Shown here: positions 43,916-50,945 of the stretch, piece after piece
How positions within the stretch are numbered: the stretch's first letter is position 1
Layout: every line of letters starts with the position of its first letter
NCBI RefSeq assembly: GCF_018390645.1
Contig: NZ_JAHBGC010000038.1
Coordinates: forward strand, 203,911 to 267,910
Direction of reading: 5' to 3'
Length of the DNA stretch: 64,000 nucleotides
DNA from: Ancylobacter dichloromethanicus
Lineage (GTDB): Bacteria > Pseudomonadota > Alphaproteobacteria > Rhizobiales > Xanthobacteraceae
Notes under the pieces: generated by a model
The model's input: only the letters and a program-made list of their open reading frames with translations
The model's database searches: none
What the model was told of the DNA's origin: nothing
Made by a program: the position numbers and the translations under genes

Positions 43916-44245
43916 ATGGCGACCATCGGCACCTTCAAGAAGACCGGCAACAACGAGTTCACCGGCGAAATCGTCACCCTCTCGCTCCAGACCAAGAACG
44001 TCCGCGTCGTGCCCGAGGCCAACCGCTCCGGCGACAACGCCCCCAGCCACCGCGTCTTCGTCGGCCGGGTCGAGATCGGCGCCGCCTGGGCCAAGCGCTC
44101 CAACGAGGGCCGCGATTATCTCGGCCTCAAGCTGGACGATCCGAGCTTCACCGCTCCAATCTACGCCAACCTCTTCGACGACGAGGAAGGCGAAGGCTAC
44201 AGCCTCATCTGGTCCCGCCCCAACGGCCGCCGCAGCGGGGAGTGA
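43916..44245 (+). CDS. DUF736 family protein
   Basis: A 109-aa protein with the standard DUF736 pattern: [19 protein letters not shown] at the start, [33 protein letters not shown] in the middle and a [17 protein letters not shown] end. DUF736 proteins are a hallmark of alphaproteobacterial conjugative plasmids and ICEs; their function is unknown. A second, diverged copy is at 49577. AAGGAG precedes the ATG. Confidence 0.9.
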   Translation: MATIGTFKKTGNNEFTGEIVTLSLQTKNVRVVPEANRSGDNAPSHRVFVGRVEIGAAWAKRSNEGRDYLGLKLDDPSFTAPIYANLFDDEEGEGYSLIWSRPNGRRSGE

Positions 44246-44255
44246 TCCCCGGGCC

Positions 44256-44288
44256 AAGGCCCCGCCCGGTCGAACCGGGCGGGGCCTT
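44256..44288 (+). terminator. Perfect 15-bp hairpin after DUF736
   Basis: AAGGCCCCGCCCGGT (44256-44270) pairs perfectly with ACCGGGCGGGGCCTT (44274-44288). No T-run follows on either strand, so it may be a strong factor-assisted terminator or insulating structure. Confidence 0.6.
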
Positions 44289-44393
44289 CCCGCGTCGCTG
44301 GCGGCGCGCCGGCGGGCGACCGAATCAGTCGCCCCGGAGGCGCGGTGCGAAACGCCGCTCAGCATCGATTTTCCTCGCAGCAGGCGCCAAGGG

Positions 44394-44408
44394 CGACTAT
44401 TATAGTCG
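44394..44408. promoter_or_regulatory. Palindromic operator over the xre promoter
   Basis: CGACTATTATAGTCG is a perfect palindrome around T44401. It contains TATAGT (44401-44406), a -10-like hexamer ahead of the XRE gene. The same TATAGTCG lies in the promoter of the DUF2285 gene at 44796-44803, so one regulator probably binds both. Confidence 0.55.
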
Positions 44409-44440
44409 TAGTTCTGGCAAGTGCGTTCGCGTCGGTGGGA

Positions 44441-44460
44441 GGTGATCATGCATGATCACC
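44441..44460. promoter_or_regulatory. 20-bp perfect palindrome over the xre start codon
   Basis: GGTGATCATGCATGATCACC overlaps the last bases of the GGGAGG ribosome site and the start codon at 44452. It could be an autoregulatory operator or an mRNA hairpin that masks the start. Confidence 0.5.
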
Positions 44461-44706
44461 GCCCGACAATCACGGGCCGCGCGCGCGTTGCTGGGGTGGA
44501 CACAGGAGACGCTCGCTGACAAGGCCCGGACATCGCTGACCGCGCTCAAGCGCCTCGAATCCGAGAATGGATTGGAGGTGTATGAGACGACGCGCGATCA
44601 GGTTCGCAGGGCATTCGAGGCAGCCGGCATCGTCCTGCTCTCCACCGACAAGGGTGAAGGGGTGCTGTTGCTCCATGAGCGGGATGATCGACCAGCAAAG
44701 CGGTAG
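44452..44706 (+). CDS. XRE-family repressor, QseC-like
   Basis: An 84-aa protein almost entirely made of one XRE helix-turn-helix domain (ARALLGWTQETLADKARTSLTALKRLE at about 9-35) with a short C-terminal strand pair (GIVLLSTDKGEGVLLL). Size and position directly ahead of a DUF2285 gene match QseC of ICEMlSymR7A, which sets a switch controlling the QseM antiactivator. ATG 44452 has GGGAGG upstream; ATG 44448 is in another frame. Control by its own palindromes at 44394-44408 and 44441-44460 is likely. Confidence 0.7.
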   Translation: MITARQSRAARALLGWTQETLADKARTSLTALKRLESENGLEVYETTRDQVRRAFEAAGIVLLSTDKGEGVLLLHERDDRPAKR

Positions 44707-44772
44707 CGACCCTCCTGTCACGTCGCGAGCATCGTCCGTCGCCCTTTGTCACAAGATAACCAGGGGCATGTG

Positions 44773-44807
44773 TTAACGAATGCTTTCCACGCGAATATAG
44801 TCGCTCC
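44773..44807 (+). promoter_or_regulatory. Leaderless promoter with operator for the DUF2285 gene
   Basis: TTAACG (44773-44778), 17 bases, TATAGT (44796-44801). Transcription would begin about base 44808, the A of the ATG, and no ribosome site precedes it. GCGAATATAGTCGC (44791-44804) is symmetric in 6 of 7 pairs and covers the -10, sharing its right half with the xre operator. Confidence 0.55.
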
Positions 44808-45074
44808 ATGGGACAAACGATGCCGCCGTTTCTGGACGCGCCACCGATCAGCCAAACGCTCACGACCTACGATCGCGAGCATATGGCTCTTTATCTGCGC
44901 CTGCTCGACTCGGCGCGCGATGGCGCCGACTGGCGGGAGGCCGTCCAGATCCTCTTCGGTCTCGACCCAGCCCGCGAACCTCAGCGCTGTCGCCAAATCC
45001 ACGACTCACATCTGGAACGTGCCCGCTGGATGACCGAACACGGCTATCGCGAACTGGTCCGCTCGGCGCAGTGA
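44808..45074 (+). CDS. DUF2285 antiactivator, QseM-like
   Basis: An 88-aa protein consisting of one DUF2285 domain: LTTYDREHMALYLRLLDSARDGADWREAVQILFGLDP, then RCRQIHDSHLERARWMTEHGYREL. In ICEMlSymR7A the DUF2285 protein QseM binds and blocks both the quorum regulator TraR and the activator FseA. The same partner FseA type is encoded next door at 45188. No ribosome site is seen, and the promoter places the transcript start at the ATG. A hairpin at 45081-45099 follows the stop. Confidence 0.75.
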   Translation: MGQTMPPFLDAPPISQTLTTYDREHMALYLRLLDSARDGADWREAVQILFGLDPAREPQRCRQIHDSHLERARWMTEHGYRELVRSAQ

Positions 45075-45080
45075 TCACCG

Positions 45081-45099
45081 CGATGCCGCTTCGGCATCG
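45081..45099 (+). terminator. Hairpin after the DUF2285 gene
   Basis: CGATGCCG (45081-45088) and CGGCATCG (45092-45099) form an 8-bp stem with a 3-base loop, followed by CCCTTTG. It is a probable weak terminator between the antiactivator and the activator gene. Confidence 0.5.
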
Positions 45100-45187
45100 C
45101 CCTTTGCCGTCTGCCTGACTTCCGTAGAACAACCCAGCCGGGAATCCTGACTCTCCCACAAGTTCAAAGGACTACGGGAGGATCGCG

Positions 45188-45496
45188 ATGACACCAGATG
45201 CATCGGGCTGGCGTTCGCCCAAAGGCTACGATCATGTCGATGACATGACCGCATCCGACCTCGCGTGGGAATGGCTCCGCCGCAACGAATCCTACGACAA
45301 GGATTTCCAGGCATTGAACGATCACAAGGTCGATCCACGTCCGCTGACCGACAAGATCCGGCAGCGTTGGGGGTTGCGATTTCCCGGTGGACCCACTGCA
45401 GGCCCCGCCCGAAGCGCCGGTGTTCTGGCTCCCCCGCGAGGATACAAGCGCCATCGCTCTTGGCGAGCCGCCCGATGTCCTTTCCGCAAGCACTGA
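45188..45496 (+). CDS. FseA-like activator, frame-0 N-terminal part
   Basis: In frame 0 this gives 102 aa. Residues 1-65 look like the N-terminal domain of FseA-type regulators (DUF6499-like): ASDLAWEWLRRNESYDKDFQAL and LTDKIRQRWGLRF. After RF at 45382 the frame-0 sequence turns into Pro/Arg-rich nonsense to the stop at 45494-45496, while the +1 frame continues the family pattern (PVDPLQAPPEAPVFWLP). TTT CCC at 45380-45385 is a good +1 slip site: the Phe tRNA can move from UUU to UUC. A full product of about 257 aa is expected at low level. Confidence 0.7.
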   Translation: MTPDASGWRSPKGYDHVDDMTASDLAWEWLRRNESYDKDFQALNDHKVDPRPLTDKIRQRWGLRFPGGPTAGPARSAGVLAPPRGYKRHRSWRAARCPFRKH

Positions 45497-45962
45497 ACAA
45501 CAGCCGACGATCGACGCAGCCATTACCGTTACCGCTGACGGCGAGACCAACCTGCTCTACGACCTCGGCAACGGCCAGCATGTCCAGCTCGTTCATGCCA
45601 ACAACACGTCGCCGGACAAGCCTCTCGGCGCATTTGTGTCCCTCGGCCTTGATGGGTTCGACCAGATTGAATCCATCGGCCGCCTGCTCGCCGCACTCCA
45701 TCGCCGAGCCATTCCACCGGACACACGCCTGACCCGCCAGCAGCGGGCACGATTGCGAAGGATGCTGCAAGCTTTCGATGGCTACCGCGCGGGCGCGACC
45801 CAGCAAGAGATCGCGCAGGTCATATTCCGGCTCGGCCCTCTCGATCGCGACGAATGGCAGGCATCCTCCGCGCGCCACGCCATCAAATCGCTGCTGCGTG
45901 ACGCCCGCGCGATGATCGCGGGCGGCTATCGTTCGCTGCTTCGTCATCGCAGGCAGACCTAG
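45384..45962 (+). CDS. FseA-like activator, +1-frame DUF2285 part
   Basis: About 192 residues read in the +1 frame after the slip at 45380-45383. PVFWLPREDTSAI is followed by a strand-rich section, then a DUF2285 domain (TRLTRQQRARLRRMLQAFDGYRAGATQQEIAQVIF, ARHAIKSLLRDARAMIAGGYRSLL). GTG 45387 could start it alone, without a ribosome site. In ICEMlSymR7A the joined protein activates rdfS and hence excision and transfer. Here the rdfS-like gene lies 139 bases downstream, the same order. Confidence 0.7.
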   Translation, partial: PVDPLQAPPEAPVFWLPREDTSAIALGEPPDVLSASTEQQPTIDAAITVTADGETNLLYDLGNGQHVQLVHANNTSPDKPLGAFVSLGLDGFDQIESIGRLLAALHRRAIPPDTRLTRQQRARLRRMLQAFDGYRAGATQQEIAQVIFRLGPLDRDEWQASSARHAIKSLLRDARAMIAGGYRSLLRHRRQT

Positions 45963-45985
45963 CCGATCGGCCCACAATCCATGGT

Positions 45986-46015
45986 GGGCGAATTTGATAC
46001 CCCCCGAATTCGCCC
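45986..46015. promoter_or_regulatory. Inverted repeat ahead of the excisionase gene
   Basis: GGGCGAATT (45986-45994) and AATTCGCCC (46007-46015) form a perfect 9-bp inverted repeat with a 12-base spacer. It lies just after the activator gene and about 85 bases before the excisionase ATG, where an FseA-like activator should bind. A second stem (TTCGTTACCCGCCG with CGGCGGCCCCAACGAA) follows in the leader. Confidence 0.5.
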
Positions 46016-46101
46016 TGCATCTCGCCGGTCCTGCTTCGCCAACGTGGCCTTCGTTACCCGCCGCTTCCCGGCGGCCCCAACGAACCCACGGAGGCCCTCT
46101 C

Positions 46102-46383
46102 ATGCGACCTGATCTCGCCGTTCTCCCGCCGCGCTACCTGCGCACCAAGGAAGCCGCCGAATTCCTCAGCCTGTCGGCCCGCACCCTCGAAAAGCATCGG
46201 ACCTACGGCACCGGCCCGGCTTACCGCAAGCTCGGCGGCCGCGTCGTCTATGCCGTCGACGATCTCGAGGCCTGGGCCGAGCGCGGCGCCGTCACCTCCA
46301 CCTCCGATCCGCGCGGCAGCGTGCTTCCGGCCAAGCGTCATACGCCTGCGCCGCCGGCACATGCCGGACGATACGCGCGCTGA
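46102..46383 (+). CDS. RdfS-like excisionase (recombination directionality factor)
   Basis: A 93-aa protein with a MerR-like winged helix-turn-helix: PRYLRTKEAAEFLSLSARTLEKHRTYGTGPAYRKLGGRVVYAVDDLEAWAE at about 10-60, then a basic Pro-rich tail. This is the excisionase fold, and the position ahead of rep, parA and traF matches rdfS of ICEMlSymR7A. It would steer the integrase toward excision from radC. CACGGAGG precedes ATG 46102. Confidence 0.75.
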   Translation: MRPDLAVLPPRYLRTKEAAEFLSLSARTLEKHRTYGTGPAYRKLGGRVVYAVDDLEAWAERGAVTSTSDPRGSVLPAKRHTPAPPAHAGRYAR

Positions 46384-46401
46384 CCGCCCCCGGATTCCCG
46401 A

Positions 46402-47562
46402 ATGGCGGCGCGACACCAATCCCTCTCGGAGCGCGGGCAGCTCGATCTGTTCCGTGCGCTCCCCGGCGAGTTCGCAGCCCGAGACGCGCAGGATCTCATG
46501 GCCTATCCGTTTTTCTCCCTCTCCAAGTCCCACCGCGTCGCGCCGATCGACTTCGCCGCCGGCGATGTGTCGATCCGCGTGGAGGCCGTTCCCGATCATG
46601 GCATGGCGACCATTTGGGACGCCGACATCCTCATCTGGGCGGCGAGCCAGATCGTCGAGGCGCGTGACGCCGGCTTGCGCACCTCACGCCTGATGATCGC
46701 CACCCCCTACGAGATTCTCAAATTTATCGGCCGCGGCACAAGCCTGCGCGACTATCAACGCCTGAAGGCTGCGCTCGATCGCCTGCAATCGACGACGGTC
46801 AGCACCTCGATCCGTCAGCCCACCGAAGGCCGGCGTCACCGCTTCTCGTGGATCAACGAGTGGAAGGAGCGCACCGATCGTAACGGCAAGCCGGACGGGA
46901 TCGAGATGATCGTCCCGGACTGGTTCTATCAAGCCGTTCTCGACGATGCGCTCGTGCTGACGATCGACCGGGCCTATTTCGATCTCACGGGCGGGCTCGA
47001 TCGATGGCTCTATCGCCTGGTGCGCAAGCATGGTGGCCGCCAGCGCAACGGCTGGCGGTTCGACTTCCGCCACCTCCACCAAAAATCCGGCGCGCTGTCG
47101 CCCTTCAAACGCTTCGCCTTCGAGCTGCGCGACATCATCCGTCGCCAACCGCTTCCCGGCTACACCCTATTCCTGGAGATCGAGGCCGGCGGCCGGACGC
47201 TGCTCGCTTTCGAGCGGACGCCGCCCTGTGGAAAAGCTGTGAAAGCCTTCGTGCCATCGGGAACCCGAAAGCACGTGCCATCAGGAACCGCCCCCTCGTG
47301 CCAACAGGAACCCAAACAGGGCCTAACCCACCGCACGAAAAGCGAAATTCGCGCCCCTAACTTAGAATCTAACATAGAATCTAACTTTGAAGAGCGCGCG
47401 CGCGAGGTGGAAAACCTCGTTCGGCGCGCTGCAATTGCGCTCAGCGCGACCGGCAAAGGGTGTGCATCCCCACCTACTGTCGCCGGTGCTGACGCGGGTA
47501 AACGCGAGACGGCCGCGACGCCGCAACTCCCCCTCGATCGTCGATCGGGAGGACGGCGATGA
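46402..47562 (+). CDS. repA: RepA-type replication initiator (RPA family)
   Basis: A 386-aa protein. The family core (about 10-275) contains RGQLDLFRALPGE, FFSLSKSHRVAPIDF, LMIATPYEILKFIGRGTSLRDYQRLKAALDRLQSTTVSTS, FSWINEW and LDRWLYRLVRKHGGRQ, as in plasmid initiators of alphaproteobacteria. Residues about 280-386 are low-complexity, and their DNA carries a DnaA box, three iterons and an AT-rich tract. The last codons overlap parA (ATGA). Replication of the excised circle would stabilise the ICE in new hosts. Confidence 0.82.
   Translation: MAARHQSLSERGQLDLFRALPGEFAARDAQDLMAYPFFSLSKSHRVAPIDFAAGDVSIRVEAVPDHGMATIWDADILIWAASQIVEARDAGLRTSRLMIATPYEILKFIGRGTSLRDYQRLKAALDRLQSTTVSTSIRQPTEGRRHRFSWINEWKERTDRNGKPDGIEMIVPDWFYQAVLDDALVLTIDRAYFDLTGGLDRWLYRLVRKHGGRQRNGWRFDFRHLHQKSGALSPFKRFAFELRDIIRRQPLPGYTLFLEIEAGGRTLLAFERTPPCGKAVKAFVPSGTRKHVPSGTAPSCQQEPKQGLTHRTKSEIRAPNLESNIESNFEERAREVENLVRRAAIALSATGKGCASPPTVAGADAGKRETAATPQLPLDRRSGGRR
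47227..47392 (+). other. Putative replication origin inside repA
   Basis: TGTGGAAAA at 47227-47235 is a DnaA box on the minus strand (TTTTCCACA). Three direct repeats of CGTGCCATCRGGAACC type start at 47250, 47274 and 47297, spaced 24 and 23 bases; the third has ACA in place of TCA. About 50 bases on, TTAGAATCTAACATAGAATC and following bases (47361-47392) form an AT-rich repeated tract in a GC-rich gene, like an unwinding element. The parts and order are those of an iteron origin. Confidence 0.65.
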
Positions 47563-48197
47563 TCGTGGCCTTGCTCAATCAGAAGGGCGGTGTCGGCAAG
47601 ACGGCGCTCGCGCTGCACCTCGCTGGCGAATGGGCCGGCAAGGGAAAGCGGGTCACGCTGGTCGATGCGGACCCGCAGGGCTCGGCCCTCGACTGGTCGC
47701 AGCAACGCGCCCGCGAGCACGCGCCGCGCCTGTTCGGTGTCGTCGGCCTGGCGCGCGACACGCTCCATCGTGAGGCGCCCGAGCTGGCGCGCGATGTCGA
47801 TCATCTCGTCATCGACGGGCCGCCGCGTGTTGCCGGGCTGATGCGCTCGGCGCTGCTCGCCGCCGACCTGGTGTTGATCCCCGTCCAGCCATCGCCGCTC
47901 GACGGCTGGGCATCGGCCGAGATGCTGGCGCTCCTGTTGGAGGCGCGCATCTATCGGCCGGAGCTTCGCGCCCGCTTCATCCTCAATCGCTGCGGCGCGC
48001 GCACCGTGATCGCCCGCGAAACGGCCGAGGCGCTGGCCGACCACGATCCGCCAGTGCTGCGCACGACGGTTGGGCAGCGCGTCATCTACGCCGACGCTGC
48101 GCAGTCCGGTCGCCTTGCTTTCGAGATCGACGATGACGGTCCTGCCGCGCGCGAGATCGCGGCGCTCGTCACCGAGATCGAAAGGATCGCGCCATGA
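47559..48197 (+). CDS. parA: ParA-type partition ATPase
   Basis: A 212-aa short ParA/MinD-family ATPase. The deviant Walker A is NQKGGVGKTALALHLA at 7-22, Walker A' is VTLVDADPQGSALDW at about 33-47, and Walker B is HLVIDGPPR near 87-95. No N-terminal DNA-binding extension is present, so it is of the small plasmid (type Ib-like) class. The next gene encodes an RHH-like protein that could be its centromere-binding partner. Overlap with repA is 4 bases. Confidence 0.9.
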   Translation: MIVALLNQKGGVGKTALALHLAGEWAGKGKRVTLVDADPQGSALDWSQQRAREHAPRLFGVVGLARDTLHREAPELARDVDHLVIDGPPRVAGLMRSALLAADLVLIPVQPSPLDGWASAEMLALLLEARIYRPELRARFILNRCGARTVIARETAEALADHDPPVLRTTVGQRVIYADAAQSGRLAFEIDDDGPAAREIAALVTEIERIAP

Positions 48198-48448
48198 ACG
48201 AGCGATCCGAACGGCGCGGCTTCGCGGCGCGCCCGACCAATCCCGACGCCTGGATCAAGGCCACTGAGACTGAACCGGCTCGCATGGCCGATGCGGTGGG
48301 CTTCACCGCCCGCCTGCCCATCGACATCACGCCGAAGTTGCGGGGGCGCATCAAGATCATCGCGTTCCAGCGCGGCGTCACTGTCGCCGACATGCTGCGC
48401 GAACTGCTCGCGCGCGAATTCCCACCCAGCGAAGGAGAACCTTCATGA
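48194..48448 (+). CDS. Ribbon-helix-helix-like partner of ParA
   Basis: An 84-aa protein. The N-terminal part is disordered and charged. The C-terminal half (FTARLPIDITPKLRGRIKIIAFQRGVTVADMLRELLAREFP) has the strand-helix-helix pattern of RHH DNA-binding proteins such as ParG. It lies between parA and the DUF2840 gene with 4-base overlaps at both ends. A centromere-binding role is inferred. Confidence 0.6.
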   Translation: MNERSERRGFAARPTNPDAWIKATETEPARMADAVGFTARLPIDITPKLRGRIKIIAFQRGVTVADMLRELLAREFPPSEGEPS

Positions 48449-48966
48449 CCGGCGCCGCGGCCCCCCGCGTGCGCGGCGGCCCGACGCCGATCGCGCTCCC
48501 GCAAAACAATCTCACCCATGTCGAGCTGACCTGGGTCGAGAAGAAAATCGAGAACTGGATTCGCTTCGGTTCGCACGCCCACGAACAGATCCTCGATCGA
48601 CGCCGGCGTATCCTGTCGTTTCGCCCCGGCACGGTGTTCGCGTTCATCCGCTGGGCGTCGAACGACTTCGGCACGATCATCTCGCGCATCGACATCGTGC
48701 GCGCCGTTGCGCGCGGCGAAGCCTACCAGACGCTGCCCTTCGTCCGGCCGGGCGGCGACATCCTGCTCAAGATCGAGAGCTGGCCCAAGGTCGAACGCGT
48801 GCTGCAGGCGATCGACGCCATCGAGCGCATCGGCATCGATCCCGAAGCGGTCTCGCCCGATCACTGGCGGCACGTCCACAACCGGCTGACCGCCGGACAC
48901 CAGCCGCGCGCCTACACGCTCGACCATCATCGTGCGTTCCTCCTGCGCCGGAGGGCCGAGCCGTGA
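48445..48966 (+). CDS. DUF2840 family protein
   Basis: A 173-aa protein with the family's sequence pattern: HVELTWVEKKIENWIRFG, DRRRRILSFRPGTVFAFIRWASNDFGTIISRIDIVRA, GGDILLKIESWPKVERVL and a C-terminal AYTLDHHRAFLLRRR. DUF2840 genes lie between parA and traF on alphaproteobacterial conjugative elements. Function is unknown. Both ends overlap neighbours (ATGA, GTGA), so parA to traF is one translation unit. Confidence 0.82.
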   Translation: MTGAAAPRVRGGPTPIALPQNNLTHVELTWVEKKIENWIRFGSHAHEQILDRRRRILSFRPGTVFAFIRWASNDFGTIISRIDIVRAVARGEAYQTLPFVRPGGDILLKIESWPKVERVLQAIDAIERIGIDPEAVSPDHWRHVHNRLTAGHQPRAYTLDHHRAFLLRRRAEP

Positions 48967-49508
48967 GCCGCGCCGGACTTCTCCTCGCGACCACGCTCGC
49001 GGCCCTTGGCGTCGGCTATCCCGGCCTCACGCCGATGCCAATCAAACTGATCTGGAACGCATCGGCGAGCGCACCGATCGGGCTCTACTCGATCGACTTC
49101 GACGGACCGTTCGAGATCACCGATCTTGTCGCCGTCGATGCGCCGGAGCCGCTCGCGACGTTCCTCGCCGAGCGCGGCTATCTGCCCAGGGGCGTGCCGC
49201 TGATGAAGCGTATCCTCGCCATCTCCGGTCAGACCGTTTGCCGCTCCAACCTCACCATCACGGTGGATGGCATCGAGGTCGGCGCAGCGCTCGAACGCGA
49301 TCGCGCTGGTCGTGATCTTCCCGTCTGGCAGGGCTGCCGCCGCGTCCAGACCGGCGAAGTCTTCCTCATGAATTGGCAGGTCCGCGACAGCCTCGACGGC
49401 CGCTACTTCGGCCTGATCTCGACCGACCAGATCATCGGCCGCGCCGTCCCGCTGTGGACCGACGAGGACGCCAACGGCCGCTTCGAATGGCGCACGCCGA
49501 CACGCTGA
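48963..49508 (+). CDS. traF: TraF, conjugative S26 signal peptidase
   Basis: A 181-aa membrane-anchored serine protease. An N-terminal hydrophobic segment (LLLATTLAALGVG) is followed by NASASAPIGLYSI with catalytic Ser36, and VPLMKRILAISGQ with Lys82. The family processes or cyclises the pilin TrbC. The GTG start overlaps the DUF2840 stop. In ICEMlSymR7A traF also lies in the rdfS-controlled operon. The trbC substrate is encoded at 56827. Confidence 0.88.
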   Translation: MSRAGLLLATTLAALGVGYPGLTPMPIKLIWNASASAPIGLYSIDFDGPFEITDLVAVDAPEPLATFLAERGYLPRGVPLMKRILAISGQTVCRSNLTITVDGIEVGAALERDRAGRDLPVWQGCRRVQTGEVFLMNWQVRDSLDGRYFGLISTDQIIGRAVPLWTDEDANGRFEWRTPTR

Positions 49509-49576
49509 CCGCTTCCCCTTCGGCGAGAGCGGTACTCGCCGATGGCTTTCCCAACCGCACCGCCAAGGAGACCATC

Positions 49577-49924
49577 ATGCCACAGATCGGCACATTTACC
49601 CACGACGAAGCAGGCTTCATCGGACATCTGACGACGCTGGTCCTGAACCAGGACGTCATCATCATCGCGGCAGAACCGTCCGACGCCGAGAATGCACCCC
49701 AGTATCGCATCCACGTCTTCGACGGAATGAACAACGAGCCGGGCGCGGAGATCGGCGCCGGGTGGAAACGCTCCGGCGAGAAGGCCGGTGAATACGTCGC
49801 TCTGCTGATCGACGATCCGACATTCCCGCATCCGATCCGCGCCAACCTGTTCCGCGACGACGACGCCGGCTCGGCCTGGTCTCTGCACTGGTCGCGTCCA
49901 CGCGATCGCGGCGAGAAGGATTGA
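49577..49924 (+). CDS. DUF736 family protein, second copy
   Basis: A 115-aa protein, MPQIGTFTHDEAGFIGHLTTL onward, with the middle block AEIGAGWKRSGEKAGEYVALLIDDPTFPHPIRANLF and LHWSRP end. It is clearly related to the copy at 43916 but diverged. It is placed after traF and just before the lytic transglycosylase. AAGGAG precedes ATG 49577. Function is unknown. Confidence 0.85.
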   Translation: MPQIGTFTHDEAGFIGHLTTLVLNQDVIIIAAEPSDAENAPQYRIHVFDGMNNEPGAEIGAGWKRSGEKAGEYVALLIDDPTFPHPIRANLFRDDDAGSAWSLHWSRPRDRGEKD

Positions 49925-49927
49925 ACG

Positions 49928-50701
49928 ATGCCTGCTCGCCGTCAATCGACGCGCCGTTCGACCGCGTCCGGGCCGCGCTGCGCTGCCCGGCGCATGGCTC
50001 TCCTTCTCCTTTCCGGCCTTACCCTCGCGAGCGTCATGCCGGCGATCACGTTGGCGCAGGGCTTGGCCGTAGCCCGGCCGTCGCCGCGCGATCCCTATGC
50101 CGAGCACATCGCTGAGGCATCGCAGCGCTTCGGTGTTCCGGTGGTATGGATCAGGGCGGTGATGCGTGCCGAAAGCGCCGGCGATCCGCGCGCCATTTCG
50201 CGTAAGGGCGCGATGGGCCTCATGCAGATCATGCCGGAGACATGGGCGGGCTTGCGCCTTCGCCACCGTCTCGGCGCTGATCCTTATGATCCGCACGACA
50301 ACATCATCGCCGGCGCTGGCTACATCCGCGAGCTGTTCGACCACTACGGCTCGCCGGGCTGGATCGCCGCCTACAACGCCGGTCCTGGCCGCTATGAGGA
50401 CGCGCTGAAGGGCCGCGCGCTGCCCGCGGAAACGCGCGCCTATGTCGCGATCGTCGCGCCGTCCGTTGGCGGCGGCGATGCGACTCGGCCGATCGTGGTC
50501 GCGGCGGTCGATCCCTTGGCCTGGACCCGCGCGCCGCTGTTCGTTGCGCAGCCGGAGCGCAGATCGACGACCGATCCCGTACCGGCCGAGCGCACATCCG
50601 ATGCTGCGCTGACGACATCATCCGTGCGCGATGTTTCCGCCATTGAGCCGCAGTCGGACGGGCTGTTTGTCCCGCGCCCGGGCGGAAGGACTGCGCCATG
50701 A
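49928..50701 (+). CDS. Lytic transglycosylase for conjugation
   Basis: A 257-aa exported muramidase. A basic start precedes a hydrophobic signal at about 23-43. The SLT domain has VVWIRAVMRAESAGDP with catalytic Glu82, KGAMGLMQIMPETW and AAYNAGPG. It opens the peptidoglycan for assembly of the transfer channel, as TrbN/VirB1 do. The C-terminal 80 residues are Pro/Thr-rich and look disordered. The gene ends at the edge of the oriT-like region. Confidence 0.88.
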   Translation: MPARRQSTRRSTASGPRCAARRMALLLLSGLTLASVMPAITLAQGLAVARPSPRDPYAEHIAEASQRFGVPVVWIRAVMRAESAGDPRAISRKGAMGLMQIMPETWAGLRLRHRLGADPYDPHDNIIAGAGYIRELFDHYGSPGWIAAYNAGPGRYEDALKGRALPAETRAYVAIVAPSVGGGDATRPIVVAAVDPLAWTRAPLFVAQPERRSTTDPVPAERTSDAALTTSSVRDVSAIEPQSDGLFVPRPGGRTAP

Positions 50702-50945
50702 GCGGCCCGGTTCCCGATCGCACGATAGCGGGCTCCAGCGTGTCATGGGGTGCGTTGAGGGTGGAGGCAGGCAACACGACCGGACGATGGCAGGATAAAA
50801 GGCCGCGAGGTGCGGCTTCGGTCGGTTGTGGTTTTTCAAGAGGTTATGACCCGCTTTCGCGAGGTGCCAGATTTCCACGCACCTCGCGGCGAGACCGCTT
50901 TCTCCATGATTTCGGCGCCTTGATGCGATGTGCGGGGTCTCGGCC
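50702..50945. other. oriT candidate region upstream of the relaxase gene
   Basis: About 240 non-coding bases. CGCGAGGTGC occurs at 50804-50813 and 50858-50867, and as its inverse GCACCTCGCG at 50879-50888. The last two form a perfect 10-bp stem with an 11-base loop. A local TGTGGTTTTTCAAG AT-rich stretch lies between (50827-50840). Position directly before a VirD2-type relaxase gene and this repeat pattern suit an origin of transfer. The nic site is not identified. Confidence 0.6.

Noticed and set aside
44808-45962. Two separate, unrelated short genes at 45188 and 45387
   Set aside because: The first loses family resemblance exactly where the second frame gains it, next to a slip-prone TTT CCC, and the second lacks a ribosome site.
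47227-47392. CRISPR-like array
   Set aside because: Only three short repeats with 7-8-base gaps inside a coding frame; spacing and content suit replication iterons, and no cas genes are present.
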